This document shows positions 5,803-10,632 of a DNA stretch of 10,632 nt, one piece after another (the first letter of the stretch is position 1; every line of letters starts with the position of its first letter). The DNA is from Bordetella parapertussis. Lineage in GTDB: Bacteria; Pseudomonadota; Gammaproteobacteria; Burkholderiales; Burkholderiaceae_C. The DNA is taken from the NCBI GenBank assembly GCA_945871945.1, contig CAMBXY010000043.1:1-10632 (forward strand). The letters run 5' to 3'. Both the position numbers and the translations under genes were made by a program. Below the pieces are notes generated by a model. That model did no database searches. It worked only from the letters and a program-made list of their open reading frames with translations, and was not told where the DNA came from.

Positions 5803-8397
5803 TCAAGCTTTGGTGAACATGAATTCGCCGGGTGAAAGTATGGGGTCTACATTGACCTGAATGGTGTCATGCGGCCCAAATTTTCCCTCAAGCAACATCT
5901 TCGAGAGCGGGTTCTCAATTCGCTGCTGAATAGCTCTTTTAAGCGGCCTGGCGCCAAAAACGGGGTCAAACCCCACCTTGGCTAACTCTTCCAGTGCGGC
6001 AACTGAAACAGCCATACCCAAATCCATACGAGACAAGCGATTGGAAAGAATCTTTAATTGAATATCAGCAATTTTGGCAATGTCTTTGGCATCCAGTGAA
6101 TGAAAAACAACCGTCTCATCGATCCTGTTCAAAAACTCTGGCCTGAAGTGGTTTTTCAATTCATCCCATACCGCCTCTTTGACATCTGCATAGTCGGCCC
6201 CAGCCATTCTTTGAATCAACTGTGAACCAATATTGGACGTCATGGCAATCACAGCATTTTTAAAATCAACTGTTCGACCTTGGCCATCAGTTAATCGTCC
6301 GTCGTCCAATACCTGCAAAAGAATATTGAACACATCGGGATGAGCCTTTTCAATCTCATCAAGCAAAATAACGCTATAGGGTTTTCGCCTCACAATTTCG
6401 GTCAGGTAGCCACCTTCGTCGTAGCCCACATAGCCAGGAGGCGCACCAATGAGTTTGCTCACAGAGTGCTTCTCCATGAACTCACTCATATCAATGCGAA
6501 CCAAGTGGTCTTCACTGTCAAACAAGAAACCTGCAAGGGCTTTACAAAGTTCGGTTTTGCCCACACCTGTAGGCCCTAAAAACAGAAAAGAGCCGGTGGG
6601 TCTTGAAGGATCACTCAAGCCGGCACGGCTACGTCGAATCGCATTAGAGACGGCCACAATCGCTTCATCTTGGCCCACCACCCGCGCGTGGAGTCGCTCT
6701 TCCATGAGCAGTAATTTTTCACGCTCACCTTGCATCAATTTCGATACGGGGATACCGGTTGCACGAGCAACGACTTCAGCAATTTCTTCAGCACCTACTT
6801 GTGTACGAAGCAGTCGCATGGGCTTGGTTTGCCCGGCCTCGGTTTCGAAAGCATGCGCCGCCTTCATCCTTTTTTCCAGTTCGGGAAGTTTGCCGTACTG
6901 CAGTTCAGCCACTTTATTAAAGTCGCCCTTGCGTTTGAGTTCTTCAATTTGAAACCGCGTGCGGTCAATTTCTTCCTTGATAACCGCACCGCCTTGCGCT
7001 TGGGCTTTTTCCGATTTCCAAACTTCCTCTAAATCTGCATATTCTTTTTGAAGCTTGAGAATTTCTTCTTCAATCAGCGACATACGCTTTTGTGAAGCAT
7101 CATCTTTTTCTTTGCGTACAGCTTCTCTTTCAATTTTCAGCTGGATAAGTCTTCTCTCCAACTTATCCATGACCTCGGGCTTGGAGTCAATTTCAATTTT
7201 AATTTTGGCAGCAGCCTCATCAATCAAATCGATGGCTTTGTCGGGTAAAAACCTGTCGGTGATGTAGCGATGAGAAAGTTCTGCTGCAGCCACAATGGCC
7301 GGGTCGGTAATTTCGACGCCGTGATGGACTTCGTATTTTTCTTGCAACCCACGCAATATGGCGATCGTCGCCTCCACCGTTGGCTCGCCCACAATGATTT
7401 TTTGAAATCTTCTCTCTAAAGCCGCGTCTTTTTCAATGAAGCGCCGATACTCGTCTAAAGTGGTTGCGCCTACGCAATGTAATTCGCCTCTGGCCAATGC
7501 CGGTTTAAGCATATTGCCCGCATCCATCGCACCTTCTGCCTTGCCTGCACCCACCATGGTGTGAATTTCATCGATAAAGACAATGGTTTGACCTTCGTCC
7601 TTGGCAAGTTCATTGAGCACGCTTTTAAGCCGCTCCTCAAAATCGCCTCTGAACTTGGCACCCGCCAAAAGTGACGCCATATCCAAAGACAACACACGCT
7701 TTCCCTTGAGCGAGTCGGGCACCTCGCCGGCGACTATGCGCTGGGCCAAGCCCTCCACAATGGCAGTCTTGCCGACACCGGGCTCGCCAATCAAAACAGG
7801 GTTATTTTTGCTGCGCCTTTGAAGAACCTGAATGGCACGTCGAATCTCATCATCGCGGCCAATCACTGGGTCGAGTTTGCCCATGCGAGCGCGTTCGGTT
7901 AAATCGAGTGTGTATTTTTTTAAAGACCCACGTTGGCTTTCCTCATCAGCTGACTTGACAGTTTGCCCACCCCTTAAAGACTCAACAGCAGCAGCAAATG
8001 TCTGCCTGCTCAATCCATGTTTTCTGGCGGCTTGACCCATCTCCGACTTTGAGTCGGACAGGGCCAATAAAAACATTTCACTGGCAACAAATTCGTCACC
8101 TTTCTTGAGAGACTCTTTTTCAGCAGCCTGCATCAAAGTCACTAGGTCGCGCCCAACTTGCACTTGGTCTTGTCCGTGGACTTCGGGCAATTTGGCCACA
8201 GCCTCTTCGCTGTCTTTGAGAAGGCTGGCAATGTTGACGCCAGACCTAACAAGCAAGGAACGAGGGCCATCATCTTGTTTCAGCATAGCCACCACCAAAT
8301 GGCAAGGCTCTATATAGGCTTGGTCTTTGCTAAGAGCAAGAGACTGCGCATCAGACAGCGCTTCTTGAAATTTCGTCGTTAATTTGTCTAGCCGCAT
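5803..8397 (-). CDS. clpB: ATP-dependent disaggregase ClpB (Hsp100)
   Basis: ClpB is a hexameric AAA+ machine that pulls proteins out of aggregates together with DnaK. The 864 residues (E. coli 857) give the full layout. The N-terminal substrate domain is about 1-145. NBD1 has Walker A GEPGVGKT (204-211), Walker B FIDE (274-277), arginine-finger pair Arg329/Arg330, and pore loop AKFRGDF with an aromatic at Phe249. The coiled-coil middle domain spans about 410-525. NBD2 has Walker A GPTGVGKT (608-615), pore-loop Tyr656 in [13 protein letters not shown], Walker B LLDE (678-681) and sensor-2 GARPLKR with Arg817. No ClpP-docking loop was recognised, as expected of ClpB rather than ClpA. The ATG at 8395-8397 follows AAGGGA by five bases. 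An RpoH-like promoter lies just upstream in the 77-bp gap after moaE, so it is probably its own heat-shock unit. Confidence 0.98.
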   Translation of the reverse strand: MRLDKLTTKFQEALSDAQSLALSKDQAYIEPCHLVVAMLKQDDGPRSLLVRSGVNIASLLKDSEEAVAKLPEVHGQDQVQVGRDLVTLMQAAEKESLKKGDEFVASEMFLLALSDSKSEMGQAARKHGLSRQTFAAAVESLRGGQTVKSADEESQRGSLKKYTLDLTERARMGKLDPVIGRDDEIRRAIQVLQRRSKNNPVLIGEPGVGKTAIVEGLAQRIVAGEVPDSLKGKRVLSLDMASLLAGAKFRGDFEERLKSVLNELAKDEGQTIVFIDEIHTMVGAGKAEGAMDAGNMLKPALARGELHCVGATTLDEYRRFIEKDAALERRFQKIIVGEPTVEATIAILRGLQEKYEVHHGVEITDPAIVAAAELSHRYITDRFLPDKAIDLIDEAAAKIKIEIDSKPEVMDKLERRLIQLKIEREAVRKEKDDASQKRMSLIEEEILKLQKEYADLEEVWKSEKAQAQGGAVIKEEIDRTRFQIEELKRKGDFNKVAELQYGKLPELEKRMKAAHAFETEAGQTKPMRLLRTQVGAEEIAEVVARATGIPVSKLMQGEREKLLLMEERLHARVVGQDEAIVAVSNAIRRSRAGLSDPSRPTGSFLFLGPTGVGKTELCKALAGFLFDSEDHLVRIDMSEFMEKHSVSKLIGAPPGYVGYDEGGYLTEIVRRKPYSVILLDEIEKAHPDVFNILLQVLDDGRLTDGQGRTVDFKNAVIAMTSNIGSQLIQRMAGADYADVKEAVWDELKNHFRPEFLNRIDETVVFHSLDAKDIAKIADIQLKILSNRLSRMDLGMAVSVAALEELAKVGFDPVFGARPLKRAIQQRIENPLSKMLLEGKFGPHDTIQVNVDPILSPGEFMFTKA

Positions 8398-8429
8398 ATG
8401 TATCCCTTAAGACCTCATCTGTGTTCATC

Positions 8430-8457
8430 AGGTGAGGCGGTCAACAGGTAATTCAAG
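8430..8457 (-). promoter_or_regulatory. Likely RpoH (sigma-32) heat-shock promoter of clpB
   Basis: In the short moaE-clpB gap the minus strand has CTTGAA (complement of 8452-8457), a full match to the core of the sigma-32 -35 element. After 14 bases comes CCTCACCT (complement of 8430-8437), five of eight against CCCCATTT. Transcription would begin near 8424, giving a leader of under 30 bases before the clpB ATG. clpB is a classic RpoH target in proteobacteria, which adds weight. Confidence 0.55.
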
Positions 8458-8474
8458 GCGGGTAGAGCGCCCAA

Positions 8475-8957
8475 TCAACTCACCAAGGCGTTTCGAGAGT
8501 CGATTCCCCATCTGGCCAAGGCTTGATCGTCACTGACTCTGGCGTCAACCCAATGAGAGCCATGAGGGCCCGTCTCTTTTTTCCAAAAGGGTGCCTGCGT
8601 TTTCAAATAATCCATTAAAAATTCACAGGCCTGAAAACTCTGCCCACGGTGAGCCGATATCACGGCAACCAACACAATTTGGTCTAAAGGGCCCAAAACA
8701 CCCACTCGATGTATTACTTTAGAAGAAATAATATCGAAACGCTGATGCGCATCGACCATCATTTGCTGAATAGACTTTTCTGTCATGCCAGGGTAATGCT
8801 CCAACTCCAAGTTGGAAACATCGCTCCCTTCATTTCTGTCTCTGACTGTTCCTACAAAAGCACAAACCGCACCCACCTGAGGCTTAGAGGATCGCAATTG
8901 AGCCACTTCATGACTGAGATCAAAATCTTCGGTTTGAATTTTTACCTCAAAAGACAT
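8475..8957 (-). CDS. moaE: Molybdopterin synthase catalytic subunit MoaE
   Basis: MoaE pairs with thiocarboxylated MoaD to put the two dithiolene sulfurs into precursor Z (cPMP), making molybdopterin. From the ATG at 8955-8957 the product is 160 residues (E. coli 150). Catalytic Lys119 and Lys126 fall exactly at E. coli numbering in DYLKTQAPFWKKE. Arg39 in VGTVRDRN and His103-Arg104 in SAHRGQ are also present, as is WVDAR near 136-140. This start is one base past the moaD stop (TGA-T-ATG); a GTG nine bases earlier overlaps moaD and would add Met-Val-Asp, but I prefer the ATG. Translation is probably coupled to moaD because no strong ribosome site precedes it. It is the last gene of the thrC-moeA-moaD-moaE run. 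Confidence 0.95.
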   Translation of the reverse strand: MSFEVKIQTEDFDLSHEVAQLRSSKPQVGAVCAFVGTVRDRNEGSDVSNLELEHYPGMTEKSIQQMMVDAHQRFDIISSKVIHRVGVLGPLDQIVLVAVISAHRGQSFQACEFLMDYLKTQAPFWKKETGPHGSHWVDARVSDDQALARWGIDSRNALVS

Positions 8958-8958
8958 A

Positions 8959-9210
8959 TCAACCACCCGTCACAGGAGGGAAAAAAGCAACTTCACAAGC
9001 TTCAGATAAAGCTTCACTGCCATCGCAAACCACTTGATTAAGCGCCATTCGAATAGCCTTTCCAGGTGCTAATACTTCTGCAAATTGAGGTTGGAAAAGC
9101 ATCAGTTCAGAACGCAACTGGGACACATCCCTAGACTGTGTCTCAAACTCAAGAACACTGATACCCAGTTGTTCTCTCAGCGAAGAAAAAAATCGAATGC
9201 TTATTTTCAT
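8959..9210 (-). CDS. moaD: Molybdopterin synthase sulfur-carrier subunit MoaD
   Basis: MoaD is a small ubiquitin-fold protein whose C-terminal Gly-Gly is adenylated by MoeB and converted to a thiocarboxylate, then inserted into MoaE. The 83-residue product has the beta-grasp start MKISIRFFSSLREQLG, a central AIRMALNQ segment and the end EVAFFPPVTGG, with the required Gly-Gly exactly at the C-terminus. Length fits the family (about 81-85). The ATG overlaps the moeA stop in ATGA (9207-9210), so translation is coupled. No moeB or sulfurtransferase gene is in the window; it must be elsewhere. Confidence 0.95.
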   Translation of the reverse strand: MKISIRFFSSLREQLGISVLEFETQSRDVSQLRSELMLFQPQFAEVLAPGKAIRMALNQVVCDGSEALSEACEVAFFPPVTGG

Positions 9211-10475
9211 GACATTAAATCAGTGAATGAAAGGAAGTTCACCATGTCTCCAGGAGAAATTGTTGTACCGGGTAAATTGTCCACCAATCCGTCACCCCAG
9301 ACGGCGGAGGTGAGCACACCTGAACTTTGGTTGGGAAATAAATCTAAACCACCCTTGTCGTTGAATTTCACACGCAAAAACTCTCTTCGCTTGTCGGCCT
9401 TGGGCCAGGCAAAGTCTGCTCGGATTTGAATAGGCCGGACAGTCAACCCAATACACCCCTGAAGTGACAAAAGAAAGGGTCTGACCAGCATCAAAAATGT
9501 CACCAAACTGGACACTGGATTGCCTGGGAGGCCAATGAAGTGAGCGCGTTTGCTGGGGTCCGCTTGATTATTGATGTAGCCATAGGCAAAGGGCTTGCCA
9601 GGCTTGATAGACAAAGACCAAAGCTGCAATTCGCCAAGAGACTGAACCGCCGGTTTGACAAAATCAGCTTCACCTACAGAAACACCCCCACTGGTCAAAA
9701 TCAAATCATGATCCAAAGCTGCCCCGGCAAGCGCTAGCAAGGTTTTCTCTGGGTCATCTGGGACATTGCCCAAATCACTTACCCGGCACCCACATCGCTC
9801 AAGTAAAGATCGCAGGAAAAATCGGTTTGAATTAAAAATAGCACCGGGCGGTAAAAGATGAGGAGCAACCTCACCCGGCATGATCAACTCATCGCCAGTG
9901 GAAAACAAAGCCACTTTAGGAGGTGACATCACTTGCAATTGAGCTTGACCAATACTGGCGGCCAATCCTAAGCTCACTGGCCCAAGACGGGTACCTTTGG
10001 AAAGCAAGACCGTATTTTTTTCGATGTCCTCGCCTTTTCGTCGAATACATTGCCCTGTCACAGGCACAGTTTTAAAACTCACATGCAAGTCATCCACCAC
10101 CACCACATCCTCTTGCATCACAACCGCATCAGCGCCTAGGGGAACGGGTGCCCCAGTGAAAATTCGGGCCGCTTCACCTGGCTGCAAAGTGCTGGGTGCA
10201 TGTCCAGCCAAAACCCGTTGACCCAGTTTGAGCATGCCTTGGTTTAAATCTAAATCGGCCGTTCTCAGGGCATAACCATCCATCGCTGAATTGTCAAAAG
10301 CCGGGACTTGTAAATCTGACACCAAGTCTTGAGCCAATACACAACCATCAGCGTCAAACGTGGAAACAGACATTACCCCAGCCAATGGCTTGGCTTTTTG
10401 TAAAAGCCTCTCTAAGGCCTCATCTAAAGATAGTAGAGGTGGTGGTTTCATGGCATGAGCAAATAGGTTTGACAT
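9207..10475 (-). CDS. moeA: Molybdopterin molybdenumtransferase MoeA
   Basis: MoeA inserts molybdate into adenylylated molybdopterin to finish the cofactor. Counting 422 residues from the ATG at 10473-10475, the visible motifs are PAFDNSAMDGYA (58-69), TGAPVPLGADAVVMQE (107-122), RRKGED (145-150), the MoCF-like domain with FSTGDEL (191-197), SGGVSVGEADF (262-272) and GLPGNPVSS (315-323), then a C-terminal domain of about 340-422. The start is uncertain. An ATG at 10449-10451 gives 414 residues beginning MKPPPLLSLDEAL, closer to E. coli length (411) and to usual MoeA N-termini. Neither start has a well-spaced ribosome site, though AAGG touches the first. It begins three bases past the thrC stop, so it may be read by ribosomes from thrC. 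Confidence 0.95.
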   Translation of the reverse strand: MSNLFAHAMKPPPLLSLDEALERLLQKAKPLAGVMSVSTFDADGCVLAQDLVSDLQVPAFDNSAMDGYALRTADLDLNQGMLKLGQRVLAGHAPSTLQPGEAARIFTGAPVPLGADAVVMQEDVVVVDDLHVSFKTVPVTGQCIRRKGEDIEKNTVLLSKGTRLGPVSLGLAASIGQAQLQVMSPPKVALFSTGDELIMPGEVAPHLLPPGAIFNSNRFFLRSLLERCGCRVSDLGNVPDDPEKTLLALAGAALDHDLILTSGGVSVGEADFVKPAVQSLGELQLWSLSIKPGKPFAYGYINNQADPSKRAHFIGLPGNPVSSLVTFLMLVRPFLLSLQGCIGLTVRPIQIRADFAWPKADKRREFLRVKFNDKGGLDLFPNQSSGVLTSAVWGDGLVDNLPGTTISPGDMVNFLSFTDLMS

Positions 10476-10478
10476 GCC

Positions 10479-10632
10479 TTATGCAACCGGATTTGTATGC
10501 AGCGTAGTGACAATAAATTCTTTCAACACTGAAACATCGGGAGGTAATTCTTGAACGTATTGTGGAAGGGATTCAAGATCAGCAAAAACTGCAGGGCAAA
10601 GTGGGGCTATGCCCGTGGCCTCAAAGATTGTT
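10479..10632 (-). CDS. thrC: Threonine synthase, C-terminal fragment
   Basis: The last 50 codons of a gene enter from the right edge. The peptide includes TIFEATGIAPLCPAVFADLE and PQYVQELPPDVSVLKEFI, then ends TTLHTNPVA. This resembles the C-terminus of proteobacterial threonine synthases, where an ATG-containing segment is followed by a short helix ending the protein. The enzyme converts O-phosphohomoserine to threonine with PLP; the catalytic part is outside the window. The assignment rests on this short tail and on the remembered order thrC-moeA-moaD-moaE in Burkholderiales, so it is likely but not certain. The TAA is three bases before the moeA ATG. Confidence 0.72.
   Translation of the reverse strand, partial: TIFEATGIAPLCPAVFADLESLPQYVQELPPDVSVLKEFIVTTLHTNPVA

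Noticed and set aside
7648..7656. Phe249 instead of Tyr in the first ClpB pore loop
   Set aside because: It is a conservative aromatic change that, from memory, also occurs in other proteobacterial ClpB proteins; it does not suggest altered function.
5803..10475. Many plus-strand open frames of 60-170 codons opposite clpB, moaE and moeA
   Set aside because: All lie antisense to strongly conserved genes, lack ribosome sites and show no recognisable domain.

Overview
The window looks like core chromosome of a betaproteobacterium, most likely a Burkholderiales member of the Comamonadaceae type. This rests on remembered family resemblance of the proteins (IF3 with an Ala-rich tail, a Lys/Ala-rich histone-like protein joined to a SWIB domain, and the order thrC-moeA-moaD-moaE-clpB). 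Base composition seems moderate and is clearly AT-rich between genes, which would suit a low-GC freshwater lineage, but genus cannot be fixed from sequence alone. No tRNA, rRNA, CRISPR array, insertion sequence or phage gene was seen.

Layout. All genes except one lie on the minus strand, so they read from right to left. From the right edge: the 3' end of thrC (10479-10632), then moeA, moaD and moaE packed with gaps or overlaps of a few bases (8475-10475), then clpB (5803-8397) behind a likely heat-shock promoter at 8430-8457. A strong hairpin terminator at 5762-5791 separates clpB from the only plus-strand gene, a SWIB-domain protein with an H1-like basic tail (5264-5746). An AT-rich divergent region of about 350 bp (4914-5263) lies between it and aceA (3594-4913) and carries two near-identical 12-bp palindromes 30 bp apart. 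A U-tract terminator (3535-3561) closes aceA. Then comes the translation cluster thrS-infC-rpmI-rplT-pheS (1-3457), the classic proteobacterial order, with pheS cut by the left edge.

How the genes work together. thrS, infC, rpmI, rplT and pheS supply tRNA charging, initiation and 50S assembly. infC appears to start at a non-AUG codon (ATC at 1456-1458), which fits known IF3 autoregulation. moeA, moaD and moaE cover the sulfur-insertion and molybdenum-insertion steps of molybdenum cofactor synthesis; moaA, moaB and moaC are not in view. aceA is the entry enzyme of the glyoxylate shunt. clpB is the protein disaggregase.

Nothing here amounts to a clearly new system. The points most worth a second look are the ATC start of infC, the paired palindromes in front of aceA, the H1-tail/SWIB fusion, the RpoH-like promoter of clpB, and hairpins in the leaders of pheS and thrS.
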